The notes: generated from the letters alone by a model not told the origin. 64,000 nucleotides of DNA from Pseudomonas sp. SJZ074 (GCF_007828215.1 NZ_VIUE01000014.1:62001-126000), one strand, 5' to 3'. Numbered from the stretch's first letter, positions 25,319 to 33,183 are shown. A program made the numbers and translations.

Positions 25319-25687
25319 ATGTTCAAAGTAACTCCCAACCCCCCGGGCATCGATCCGGTCCTCTCTGGTGTCACCTCTCTCGATCCTAAGAAGCTACAAG
25401 AGGCGGCAGACCGCGCGCTCAACTTTTACCTTTATCCTGAGGGGCGTAAAACGCAGATACCGCCCCGCAGACCCAGCACGATCTTCACCATCGAAGCAGC
25501 GGTGGATGACGAAACGTTGCTTGTCGAGGCCTGCGAATCCCTGGCATCTGCCAGCGTGATGGTCAGCGAACTCGTCAATTTAACGGACGACCCACGACGC
25601 CAAACGATGTTGGTGCTGCAACGGGTCATCATGTTGGGGGAGTTAGCGGTCAATCGAGTACTGGATAACTACCAGTTGCCTGGGTAG
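25319..25687 (+). CDS. DUF6124 family protein, copy 2
   Basis: A 122-residue paralogue of the protein at 15447. It shares MFKVTPNPP at the N-terminus, LDPKKLQEAADRALNFYL in the first helix, the ESLASAS block, and the C-terminal helix RVIMLGELAVNRVLDN. The linker after the first helix is diverged. Both copies sit behind the same kind of long leader and in front of a strong hairpin, so gene plus flanks look like a mobile cassette. Function unknown. Confidence 0.8.
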   Translation: MFKVTPNPPGIDPVLSGVTSLDPKKLQEAADRALNFYLYPEGRKTQIPPRRPSTIFTIEAAVDDETLLVEACESLASASVMVSELVNLTDDPRRQTMLVLQRVIMLGELAVNRVLDNYQLPG

Positions 25688-25700
25688 TCGCCAGGCAATG

Positions 25701-25726
25701 TTGTGGGGGCGCTTGCGCCCTCACAA
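25701..25726. terminator. terminator-like hairpin after DUF6124 copy 2
   Basis: TTGTG and CACAA flank GGGCGC/GCGCCC with a two-base loop, giving a stem of about 12 pairs (one G-T), 14 bases after the stop. An A-rich tail rather than a T tract follows on the + strand. Confidence 0.55.
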
Positions 25727-25760
25727 CAAAACGCACCATCAAAAGCCATTACCGCGCTTC

Positions 25761-25955
25761 TTATTTCCTCTGCCTAGCAACACTGCCAGCATAGGCCCGC
25801 AAGTGAGCCTTTGCGGCACTGACAGGGTTAAGCCCACGAAGCTCAGTGGAGCGTTGGCTTCCATCAGGCAGTGACACCGTCAAGGTGTCATCGAAGACGC
25901 TATACAAAGCGGTGTGCTGCACGCCGTCAATTTCAATTGTGATTTCGTCTTCCAT
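25761..25955 (-). CDS. small hypothetical protein
   Basis: A 64-residue protein with a beta-rich front (ITIEIDGVQHTALYSVFDDT, LTVSLPDGSQRSTELRG) and a short basic helical tail ending ARQRK. GGAG five bases before the ATG supports the start. Small proteins of this pattern occur in Pseudomonas genomes, but no function is known to me. It lies on the minus strand of cargo block 3, upstream of late dyad 3, after the gene at 26017 in transcription order. Confidence 0.55.
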   Translation of the reverse strand: MEDEITIEIDGVQHTALYSVFDDTLTVSLPDGSQRSTELRGLNPVSAAKAHLRAYAGSVARQRK

Positions 25956-26016
25956 CCGGTCTCCGGTCGTAGCAAGGGTTAATCATTCCCATAGCTATGG
26001 GAACGGTCTCCAGCCA

Positions 26017-26310
26017 TCAACGCATGTTAAGGCAGGCGGGCAGGCTATCGAACACTTCCAGGCCATGGCCCGTCACCACGTATTCGTCCCCTCCACGGAT
26101 AAGCTCTTCCTCTTTGAGCCACCGAACGCAGGCATTCAAAAATGATTCCTCAGATGTTTCAACGTAATACCCATCGTGAGGATCCAGACGGCCTGCTGGA
26201 AAGCCGAAATCCTCCGCACTCAAGCCAATAGGCGTTGGACAAGCATCGATCAGTTTGCTCATTATCTGAGTAATCAAATCATTAAATTTTTCTTTGTTCG
26301 ACTCACTCAT
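26017..26310 (-). CDS. small hypothetical protein, winged-helix-like
   Basis: A 97-residue acidic protein. The C-terminal half (ESFLNACVRWLKEEELIRGG, then DEYVVTGHGLEVFDSLP) reads as a helix followed by a two-stranded wing, so a winged-helix fold is possible. AAGGAG upstream of the ATG supports the start. The next minus-strand gene follows after 61 bases, so the two may be one operon. Function unknown. Confidence 0.55.
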   Translation of the reverse strand: MSESNKEKFNDLITQIMSKLIDACPTPIGLSAEDFGFPAGRLDPHDGYYVETSEESFLNACVRWLKEEELIRGGDEYVVTGHGLEVFDSLPACLNMR

Positions 26311-26371
26311 AGTTCCATCTCTCCTTGTGCATCGGGTCTGGTGCCGTCTTCCAAAGCAGCCTGAATCCTCT

Positions 26372-26390
26372 CTTTAAATCCGATTAAAAG
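26372..26390 (+). promoter_or_regulatory. putative late-activator dyad 3
   Basis: CTTTAA, six bases (ATCCGA), TTAAAAG; the half sites are a perfect inverted repeat over CTTTAA/TTAAAG. It is 73 bases before the tail-chaperone gene, directly after the minus-strand cargo genes. Confidence 0.62.
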
Positions 26391-26463
26391 CCAGTATCCA
26401 AGCGCACCGTCACCATCAGGCTCAACGAAGAGCAATCGATCTCACTGATCGACCTGGAGCATA

Positions 26464-26781
26464 ATGATGGCCGACACACTCAACTTCATTCTCAAATTCC
26501 CCTTCAACAGCGCCAGCGGCGAACTGATCTCGACGCTGTCCATCAAGCGCCTCAAACGCAAAGACATCACCGCCGCCCAAGCGGTGACTAAAGATGAAGG
26601 CGCCATGGAAGATCTGCTGGTCGCCAAGATGCTGGGCATCACCCTCGAAGACCTCGGCGAGTTCGACATTGCCGACTCCCGGCTCGCCACCGAGGTGTTG
26701 CGGGAAATGGCAGCCGCAGGTGACCTTGTTGCAGTCCTGGGACGAGGCGCTGTTGCTGGTGCTCCGGATGCAGCCGTCTGA
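26464..26781 (+). CDS. tail assembly chaperone (Mu gp41-like), unshifted product
   Basis: A 105-residue protein (104 if ATG 26467 is used) at the position of Mu gp41 before the tape measure. LNFILKFPFNSASGELIST, IKRLKRKDITAAQAV and MLGITLEDLGEFDIADSRLA are typical of the GpE/gp41 chaperone family. Tail chaperones come as a short and a frameshifted long form that coat the tape measure. An overlapping frame (to 26881) carries the family C-terminus, so ribosomal frameshifting is expected here as in Mu. Confidence 0.82.
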   Translation: MMADTLNFILKFPFNSASGELISTLSIKRLKRKDITAAQAVTKDEGAMEDLLVAKMLGITLEDLGEFDIADSRLATEVLREMAAAGDLVAVLGRGAVAGAPDAAV

Positions 26782-26881
26782 GATCGCCGGGCTCGACATG
26801 GTCGAGTACTGGCGCTGGGTGGCGGTGTGTGAGCGTGAGATCAATCGTCGGCTTGAACTGGCCGAAAGAACCAGTGGCTGA
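26705..26881 (+). CDS. frameshifted extension of the tail chaperone (Mu gp42-like)
   Basis: This frame lies +1 (equal to -2) relative to the gp41 homologue and encodes LLQSWDEALLLVLRMQPSEI and MVEYWRWVAVCEREINRRLE, the usual C-terminal half of tail chaperones. It lacks a good start of its own, so it is most likely reached by frameshifting from 26464. A candidate slip site is GGGAAA at 26702-26707, where a -2 slip from GAA would give ...VLR then GKWQPQV. Mu uses a -2 shift at this gene pair. Confidence 0.65.
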   Translation, partial: KWQPQVTLLQSWDEALLLVLRMQPSEIAGLDMVEYWRWVAVCEREINRRLELAERTSG

Positions 26882-27101
26882 TCAGCGTCACAAGGCCCAC
26901 AACCAAGCCTGCCAGCAACGCGCCGCCCGCCGCCAAAGGGGTGGCCGCCAAGGCCAGCAAAGGTAGCCCAAAACAGAACGCCAACACCGCCGCCCACAAC
27001 GGCAAGTGCACCAGGCACAGCCAGGCAAGCCCGATCACACCGGTGCCGAGGGCCAATGCATAAACAAGGTGGGCGGTGCGTAGCGCGGCTTTTTCAAACA
27101 T
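26841..27101 (-). CDS. small membrane protein encoded against the tail operon
   Basis: An 86-residue protein, start MFEKAALRTAHLVYALAL, with three hydrophobic stretches (about 10-31, 34-55, 57-75) and a charged end (RPVQADD). It lies on the minus strand between the chaperone and the tape measure, overlapping the chaperone extension by 41 bases, and fills an otherwise empty 240-base gap. Its hydrophobic periodicity is not what an antisense shadow would give, because no + gene lies opposite most of it. Superinfection exclusion is a guess; no family is recognised. Confidence 0.5.
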   Translation of the reverse strand: MFEKAALRTAHLVYALALGTGVIGLAWLCLVHLPLWAAVLAFCFGLPLLALAATPLAAGGALLAGLVVGLVTLISHWFFRPVQADD

Positions 27102-27123
27102 GCCCAAAGCGTAGCTAGATCTA

Positions 27124-29646
27124 ATGGCGAATGAAGTCCTGTTGGGGTTAAAAATTGGCGGGGTTGTTTCAGGCAGTTTCAATGCGGCCTTCGGCTCAGC
27201 CAAATCCACGGTGCAGCAGCTCAGCCGGGCCACCGATGGCCTTACGGCCAAGCAACAAGCCATTGGTAACGCGCTGTCGGCGGCCTTGGCCCGTGGCGGT
27301 ACCGGCCTTGTCCAACTGCGTCAGCAGTACACGTCGGTGGGCATCGCCATCGACCAGCTCAAAGCCAAGCAAGACAGCCTCACCGCCAGCATCGAGCGCG
27401 GTGATGCCCTGCGGACGAAACGTCGGGAGCTGCGCGGCCAGGCCATGGAGGTCATCGGCACCGGCGTGGCGCTGGGCGCGCCAGTGGTTCGGTCATTCAA
27501 TACGGCCGTCGATTTCCAGGACCAGACCCGCGACATCGCCATCACCGGCGGTTTCAACCCGGCGCAGGAACAACGCTTGAGCTTAGCCATGCGTGGCGCG
27601 GCGCTCAGGTGGAATCAGACCCAAACCGACGTCGCCAACGGCACCGCCATCCTCATTGCTGGTGGCATCGACAATCTCAAGGAGCTCACCGAGTACGCGC
27701 CGGTCATGGCGAAAACCGCGACCGCTACCCGCGCCAGCATGAACGATCTCGGGTCGGTCGCTATCGCCCTCAGCGAAAACCTGGGCATTGGTGCGGCAGG
27801 CTTGGAGCGTTCCATGAACATGCTGGCGTTTGCCGGTAAGAGCGGTCAGTTCGAGCTGGCCGACATGGCCAAATGGCTGCCGCAGCTCACCCCCCAGTTC
27901 GCCGCCCTGGGCATGACCGGCGAGCGCGCCGTGGCCGAGATCGGCGCCTCGCTGCAGATCGCCCGCCGCGGTGCCGGCAGTAACGATGAAGCTGCCAACA
28001 ACTACAAAAACTTCCTCTCAAAACTCACCGCGCCAGAGACGTTAAAAGCCTTTGAAAAGGCCGGTATCGATCTGAAGCGCAGTATGAAAAACCTGGTCAG
28101 CGAGGGTTTGTCCCCCGCACAGGCCATGCTCAATATCCTCACGGCCCACCTTGGCAGAAAGGCCCCGGCCGCGGCCGCCGAGTACGGCAAGGCACTGAAC
28201 ATCAAGGACGAGCAAGAACGGCAGACGGCACTGGCCCGGCTCGATGAGGCCTATAAGCTCGGCGCCTTATTCGCCGACCAGCAAGTCCTGTCTTTTGTCC
28301 GGCCCGCGTTGGCGAATCAACAGGATCTGGCCAGTATCGAACAAGGCAGCAAAAGCGCCGCCGACCAAGGCCTGCTCGATCAGGACTGGGCCAAGCGCAT
28401 GGGCAGTTCTAAAGAGCAATTGAAAGAGCTGCGCAACAACCTGACCGACATCGGCCTCTCAGTCGGCAGTGCGCTGTTGCCCGCCATCGTCGACGTCAGC
28501 CGCGCCGTAGTGCCGCTCATGCGCTCGTTTTCGGCCTGGTCAGAACAGCACCCAGACCTTATTCGCGGCCTGGTCGGCTTGGTTGGGGGCCTGCTACTCG
28601 GCAAACTGGCCTTCATCGGCGTGGCCTACGGCGCCCAACTGGTCATGGCACCGTTCGTGGCCATGACCACCACCGTCACCGCACTGTCTGCCAAGTGGGC
28701 GTTGCTCCGTGGCCTGTGGCAGACGGGAACATTTGCGCCGCTCATCACACGGCTAAGCCGTATTGGCGGCGGGTTGCTCAAGGTCGCCCGCGGCGCGCTG
28801 TTCCTGGGCAAGATGCTTGGCGGTACGTTGTTGGTCGGCTTGAAACTCGCCGGGCAAGCCGTCCTGTGGCTTGGCCGAGCGCTGATGCTCAATCCCATTG
28901 GGTTGTTGATCACCGGTATAGCGCTGGCGGCGTATTTGATTTACCGGCACTGGGCGCCGATCAAAGCGTTCTTCACCGGTCTGTGGGGCGAGGTCACCAC
29001 TGGCTTTAGCGGTGGTCTGTCCGGCATCGTCGGCTTACTGGTCAATTTCTCTCCGGTCGGGTGGTTCTACCGCGCCTTTGCCGGTGTCATGAGTTACTTC
29101 GGCATCGAGCTGCCGGGCACGTTCACCGAGTTCGGCGGCCTGCTGGTCACGGGGCTGGTCAACGGCATCAGCAACAGGGCCGGCGCCCTCAAAGACAGTG
29201 TCGTGGGCATCGGGTCGTCCGTTAAGGGCTGGTTTACCGAAACCTTGGGCATTGAGTCCCCTAGCCGGGTTTTCATCGGTTACGGCGCTAACATCAGCGA
29301 AGGCGCAGCCCTCGGTATCCACGCCCAGGCGGGCTTGGTTCGTCAGGCCGCGCTCGGCATGGCCGCCCAAAGCGCGGTGGATATGGCGCCGCCCAATCCC
29401 GCGCAGGTGACCCAGGCCAGCATGATGAGCGGCACTGGCCGAAGGTCAGCCGTCGCGGGTTCTGAATTCGCGGGCCCAATGACCTTCCATTTCTCGCCTC
29501 AGATCAACCTGCCCAGCGGTGCCGGAATGGACCAGATCAACCAAGGCTTACACGCCAGTTATGCCGAATGGGTGCGGTTGATGGAACGCTACCTGCACGA
29601 CAAACGCCGCCGCAGTTACGGCCCCGCCGACGAGGTCACCGCCTAA
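27124..29646 (+). CDS. tape measure protein
   Basis: An 840-residue protein, the longest in the tail module. The N-terminal 75 residues (IGGVVSGSFNAAFGSA, VQQLSRATDGL) are coiled; about 115-260 is the TP901/P2 gpT-type core (GFNPAQEQRLSLAMRGAALR, VANGTAILIAGGIDNLKELT, LSENLGIGAAGLERSMNMLA). Hydrophobic segments lie at about 480-520 and 555-620 (LVGLVGGLLLGKLAFIGVAY, MLNPIGLLITGIALAAYLIY). The C-terminus holds LVNGISNRAGALKDSV and IESPSRVFIGYGANISEGAA. It sets tail length and is ejected to help DNA cross the inner membrane. Its stop overlaps the next start (TAATG). Confidence 0.9.
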   Translation: MANEVLLGLKIGGVVSGSFNAAFGSAKSTVQQLSRATDGLTAKQQAIGNALSAALARGGTGLVQLRQQYTSVGIAIDQLKAKQDSLTASIERGDALRTKRRELRGQAMEVIGTGVALGAPVVRSFNTAVDFQDQTRDIAITGGFNPAQEQRLSLAMRGAALRWNQTQTDVANGTAILIAGGIDNLKELTEYAPVMAKTATATRASMNDLGSVAIALSENLGIGAAGLERSMNMLAFAGKSGQFELADMAKWLPQLTPQFAALGMTGERAVAEIGASLQIARRGAGSNDEAANNYKNFLSKLTAPETLKAFEKAGIDLKRSMKNLVSEGLSPAQAMLNILTAHLGRKAPAAAAEYGKALNIKDEQERQTALARLDEAYKLGALFADQQVLSFVRPALANQQDLASIEQGSKSAADQGLLDQDWAKRMGSSKEQLKELRNNLTDIGLSVGSALLPAIVDVSRAVVPLMRSFSAWSEQHPDLIRGLVGLVGGLLLGKLAFIGVAYGAQLVMAPFVAMTTTVTALSAKWALLRGLWQTGTFAPLITRLSRIGGGLLKVARGALFLGKMLGGTLLVGLKLAGQAVLWLGRALMLNPIGLLITGIALAAYLIYRHWAPIKAFFTGLWGEVTTGFSGGLSGIVGLLVNFSPVGWFYRAFAGVMSYFGIELPGTFTEFGGLLVTGLVNGISNRAGALKDSVVGIGSSVKGWFTETLGIESPSRVFIGYGANISEGAALGIHAQAGLVRQAALGMAAQSAVDMAPPNPAQVTQASMMSGTGRRSAVAGSEFAGPMTFHFSPQINLPSGAGMDQINQGLHASYAEWVRLMERYLHDKRRRSYGPADEVTA

Positions 29647-30527
29647 TGTTTGCCATCTTGGGCGATATCGAATTCACCGTCGCAGGCGGTATCAGCGGCA
29701 TGGAACACAACGGCTCATCCGATTGGGCCGAGCATGCGCGCATCCAGGGCAAGCCGCTGTTGGAGTGGATAGGCGAAGGCTTGGATGAATGCAACCTGAC
29801 CATTGAGTTACACCCCGTGCTGGGCGATCCCCAAGCGCGTCTACAGGCGTTGCACCAAGCCAAAAGCCAACACCAGCCGTTGGCCTTCGTCATGGGCAGT
29901 GGTGAATATCTAGGGGTGTATGTCATCCGGTACATCAGCAACACCTGGCGGCGCGCCACGGCCGCCGGGCAGATCAAAGCCGCCACCGTGCAGCTCAACC
30001 TGGCGGAGTACACCGGCCCCTTCAGCCGTAACGTCGCGCGCCCCGGCCTATTCGACGCGACCCTGCGCGGAACTTCAGCCGCCACCATCGGTTCTCCCGG
30101 TTTGATCACGCGGCCGATACCTTCGCCCAGCGTCACACAGCAGGTGGTCGCTCAGGCAACGGCGGCGGCCAATCTGCTCAGGGCCGGGCAGAACCTTTAC
30201 CGTGCGGTCAAGAGCCGTGACGCCCCCCTGGTTCTGGGCCAGGTGCCGCAGCTACTCGGCATCACGGCGCGGACCATCGAGCCGTTGCAGGCGTTGGCCC
30301 ACGTCGCGGGGGCGCTCGACAGCACCGTCGATTTATCACACCTGGGCGAGCAAGTACTGGGGCATGTCACAAGCGCACGCAACAGTTTGAACCCTGTGGA
30401 CCTGGGCAACATCCTCGATCGCTTTGCTGCCTCCGGCGCTGCCCTCGATCAGGCGCTCAGCACCATGGACGCTGCCAACGCCCGATGGGCGGGTTTGGCC
30501 GCACACGTCTTGACCCGGAGAGCCTGA
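29646..30527 (+). CDS. tail protein, P2 gpU-like N-terminus
   Basis: A 293-residue protein. The first 130 residues (MFAILGDIEFTVAGGISGME, HARIQGKPLLEWIGEGLDEC, FVMGSGEYLGVYVIRYISNT) match P2 gpU-type tail proteins. The rest is a helical, Ala-rich extension not found in gpU. TAATG overlap with the tape measure sets the start. In contractile tails this protein is at the tube-baseplate or tail-completion side. It ends with TGATG overlap to the LysM-like gene. Confidence 0.8.
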   Translation: MFAILGDIEFTVAGGISGMEHNGSSDWAEHARIQGKPLLEWIGEGLDECNLTIELHPVLGDPQARLQALHQAKSQHQPLAFVMGSGEYLGVYVIRYISNTWRRATAAGQIKAATVQLNLAEYTGPFSRNVARPGLFDATLRGTSAATIGSPGLITRPIPSPSVTQQVVAQATAAANLLRAGQNLYRAVKSRDAPLVLGQVPQLLGITARTIEPLQALAHVAGALDSTVDLSHLGEQVLGHVTSARNSLNPVDLGNILDRFAASGAALDQALSTMDAANARWAGLAAHVLTRRA

Positions 30528-30733
30528 TGTTCATCGCGCATATCACGACAGAGGGCGAACGCTGGGACCAGTTGGCCTGGCGGTATTACGGCGACGCCCA
30601 CCGCTATCTGCCGATCGTTCAGGCCAACCCCCATGTGCCTATCAGCGCCGTATTGCCCGCGGGGCTTAGGCTCGCCATTCCCATGCTGCAACCGCTCCCC
30701 ACCACAGAAGACCTCCCGCCATGGATGCGATGA
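30527..30733 (+). CDS. tail protein X (LysM-like)
   Basis: A 68-residue protein. The whole chain is one LysM-like domain: EGERWDQLAWRYYGDAHRYLPI (about 11-32), VQANPHV, and PAGLRLAIPML near the end. P2 gpX-type proteins of this kind bind the tube-baseplate junction or peptidoglycan. It is coupled to its neighbours by overlaps on both sides. Confidence 0.85.
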   Translation: MFIAHITTEGERWDQLAWRYYGDAHRYLPIVQANPHVPISAVLPAGLRLAIPMLQPLPTTEDLPPWMR

Positions 30734-31773
30734 TTCCTCACCAGGTGCCCAACGCACGCTTCGTACTGACCTACCAGCAGCACAACATCACCCGTAACGT
30801 CAGCCAGCACCTGCTGTCCCTGTCTTACACCGACTACCTCACCGGTCAGGCAGACAGCCTGGCGGTCGAGCTGGAAGACACCCAAGGCAAGTGGCGCGAT
30901 CAATGGTACCCAGGCCACGGCGACAGCGTGTCTCTGTCTATCGGCTGGGAAGGCCAGCCGTTGCGCGACCTCGGCCGCTTCGAAATCGACGAAGTCGAAC
31001 TCAACTGCCCACCCTCAACCGTCACCCTCCATGGCCTGGCCACCGGTATCAAAACGGCACTGCGCACCACGCACCACCACGCATACGAAAACACCACGCT
31101 GGCCGCCATCGCCCGGCAGATCGCCACCCGCCAGGGCCTGCAACTGATCGGCAACATCCAAGCGATCCCACTCGACCGTCTCACCCAGCAACAGGCCGAC
31201 CTGACGTTCTTGCGCGACCTGGCCGCCGAATTCGACTACGCCTTCAAAATCACCGGCCAGCGCTTGGTCTTCCACGCCATCAGTGAATTGTCCAACGCCG
31301 CGCCAGTGGCAACGTTGGTGCTCCAAGACCTAAGCCATGTGAACCTGCGCGACCAAATCAAAACCGTCCCCCAAGCCGTCGAGCTCAAACATAAAGACCC
31401 CGCCAACAAACAACTAATCACCTACACCCTCGAAAACGGCGAAACCGTCGCCGCGCCCAGCAGCGCCAGCAAAACCACCACCAGCGGCGACACACAAAAA
31501 AGCCGCAAACGCAGCACCTCCATTGAAGCATCCAAAGCCAGAGCCGCTGCCGAGCTGACTAAAGCCAACCGCGAACGCACCACCGGCAGTTGGACGACCA
31601 TGGGCAAGCCCAACCTGGTCAGCGGCAACGTCGTCACCCTGGCCGCGGCCGGGCAACTTGGCGGGCGCTACCTCATCACATCATCCCACCACCGCATCAC
31701 CCGTACCGGCGGCTACACGGTTCACAAACACCTGTGCCGCGTCCGCACCACCCACCAAGAGGAAACATCATGA
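30721..31773 (+). CDS. late control D / baseplate hub protein (P2 gpD, T4 gp27-like)
   Basis: A 350-residue hub protein. The signatures are LTGQADSLAVELEDTQGKWR (about 41-60), YPGHGDSVSLSIGWEG and LRDLGRFEIDEVELNCPPST, followed by the TLAAIARQIATRQGL and TFLRDLAAEFDYAFKI blocks. The hub connects tube, baseplate wedges and spike. An alternative start at 30730 would give an ATGA overlap with protein X. A Ser/Thr-rich linker near 245-265 precedes the C-terminal domain. The stop overlaps the spike gene (ATGA). Confidence 0.9.
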   Translation: MDAMIPHQVPNARFVLTYQQHNITRNVSQHLLSLSYTDYLTGQADSLAVELEDTQGKWRDQWYPGHGDSVSLSIGWEGQPLRDLGRFEIDEVELNCPPSTVTLHGLATGIKTALRTTHHHAYENTTLAAIARQIATRQGLQLIGNIQAIPLDRLTQQQADLTFLRDLAAEFDYAFKITGQRLVFHAISELSNAAPVATLVLQDLSHVNLRDQIKTVPQAVELKHKDPANKQLITYTLENGETVAAPSSASKTTTSGDTQKSRKRSTSIEASKARAAAELTKANRERTTGSWTTMGKPNLVSGNVVTLAAAGQLGGRYLITSSHHRITRTGGYTVHKHLCRVRTTHQEETS

Positions 31774-32303
31774 GCATCGACCTGGCCTACGGCGAAGTCA
31801 GCGCCATCGACTACCCAAGCTGCCGCATTCGTGTTCGCCTCGACGACCGCGACGGCCTGCAGACCTATTGGCTCAATATTCCCCTGCGCAACACCCAGGG
31901 CACACAGCGTCGACCGCTCATGCCGGAAATGGGCGAGCAGGTTGCGGTGCTGCTCGATGCGGATGGGGTCGGTGGCGTGTACCTGGGCGGGATCTATTCA
32001 ACAGCAGAGCCGCCACCGGTTATAGAGGCAGATACGGATTACGTGCGGTTCAGTGATGGGACGGTTTCGGCTTATGACCGTGCGGCTGGGGTGATGACGT
32101 TGGATTGCGTAGGGGCGTTGGTTTTGAAGTGCGGGAGGAACATCACGATTGAGGCAGGTGGGCCCGTGGTGGTGAAAGCGTCTTCGGCGACGTTGGATAT
32201 CGCGCAGGTCACCTTGAACGGGGACCTGCAGGTGAAGGGCGATATCAGTGCAGCCGGCAGCGTTATGGATGCCGAAGGCAACTCAAATCACCACAGTCAT
32301 TAG
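31770..32303 (+). CDS. baseplate spike protein (Mu gp45 / P2 gpV-like)
   Basis: A 177-residue spike. An N-terminal OB-fold region (SAIDYPSCRIRVRLDDRDGL, PEMGEQVAVLLDADG) is followed by short repeating beta strands typical of the trimeric needle (VGALVLKCGRNITIEA, LNGDLQVKGDISAAGSV). It ends HHSH, the metal-binding H-x-H tip seen in Mu gp45 and P2 gpV. It pierces the outer membrane on contraction. The next phage gene (gp46) is displaced by a minus-strand cargo gene. Confidence 0.92.
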   Translation: MSIDLAYGEVSAIDYPSCRIRVRLDDRDGLQTYWLNIPLRNTQGTQRRPLMPEMGEQVAVLLDADGVGGVYLGGIYSTAEPPPVIEADTDYVRFSDGTVSAYDRAAGVMTLDCVGALVLKCGRNITIEAGGPVVVKASSATLDIAQVTLNGDLQVKGDISAAGSVMDAEGNSNHHSH

Positions 32304-33073
32304 GTCGCTAGCTCGACATTTTTCGGCTGCTCGTCACCGACACTAACGTGTGGTTTATTCCAGCTTATCGTTCCTTCTGTGTACCCAGGGAACTCGGGGT
32401 GAATTTCTTCATGTATGACGCCTGAAAGACCCCTGATACGCGAGGCAACACGCATGGCACCATTGACTCTGGCAAATCGAGTTTCTTGTTCAAACTTTCC
32501 ATTTCGCGAATGCGTGACGATTTTGAAGCTGAACCGATCTCGATCGCCAACCTCGTTGTCAGCGAATTTTTGGGTCATACCACAATGGACATCACCTAAT
32601 TGGTGTTTGGAAGTGAAGTCCAACAGACCCTGCGCCTTGAAACTACCTTTTAGCTTTTCCACATCGGTAATGGTGACGTTCACTTGTTGCAATGAATACT
32701 GTCCCTTGTGGATAGCGACCCACAGTATTTTTGAGCCTACAAAAATGACCGGGAAGTAATGCATATAGCTGTCGCCGCCAGTGATATGGCTGATCATGTT
32801 CTGAGTTTTGCTTTCCAGCTCGTCAACTAAGTGATTGAGGCGCTGTTCGACACTCCCAAAGCTTTCCTCCACACCGGCCTGCTTTCGTACCCTGAACAAT
32901 TGGCCTGTCAGCCAACTGGCCAGAAAGAACGATGATCCGAAATTCGAAATGACATCCTTGACTGTGACAGCCGGTCCCCAAACGGCATAAACAGTCCATA
33001 AGGAAGAAACAAGGAAAGGGACCCAGAACTCTTTGACTAACTGGCGCACCGTTTTTTTCGAGATACCAAACAC
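32300..33073 (-). CDS. two-helix membrane protein with soluble domain, unknown function
   Basis: A 257-residue protein. Two membrane segments (about 17-34, FWVPFLVSSLWTVYAVWG, and 46-62, FGSSFFLASWLTGQL) are followed by a short coiled region (VEQRLNHLVDELESKTQNM). A beta-rich soluble domain of about 150 residues follows (ILWVAIHKGQYSLQQVNVTI to the end). It is the only gene of cargo block 4, AT-rich, and convergent with the spike gene (4-base overlap). The start is GTG with AAGGGAG upstream. The layout resembles 2TM-sensor proteins of defence systems, but no nucleotide-binding or effector family is recognised. Confidence 0.55.
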   Translation of the reverse strand: MFGISKKTVRQLVKEFWVPFLVSSLWTVYAVWGPAVTVKDVISNFGSSFFLASWLTGQLFRVRKQAGVEESFGSVEQRLNHLVDELESKTQNMISHITGGDSYMHYFPVIFVGSKILWVAIHKGQYSLQQVNVTITDVEKLKGSFKAQGLLDFTSKHQLGDVHCGMTQKFADNEVGDRDRFSFKIVTHSRNGKFEQETRFARVNGAMRVASRIRGLSGVIHEEIHPEFPGYTEGTISWNKPHVSVGDEQPKNVELAT

Positions 33074-33131
33074 TGACGCGACTCCCTTCGATATTTTCTA
33101 GACACTCCCTCATCGGCGGCGCGAACAACAT

Positions 33132-33150
33132 CTTTAAAGCTGATTAAAAG
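33132..33150 (+). promoter_or_regulatory. putative late-activator dyad 4 (PP-like)
   Basis: CTTTAA, six bases (AGCTGA), TTAAAAG, about 34-52 bases before the gp46 gene. Mu has a late promoter PP in this part of its map. It is directly next to the minus-strand cargo gene start. Confidence 0.62.
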
Positions 33151-33183
33151 CAGTAAGTGCCAGGCTTGCGCACCATGGGCGCC

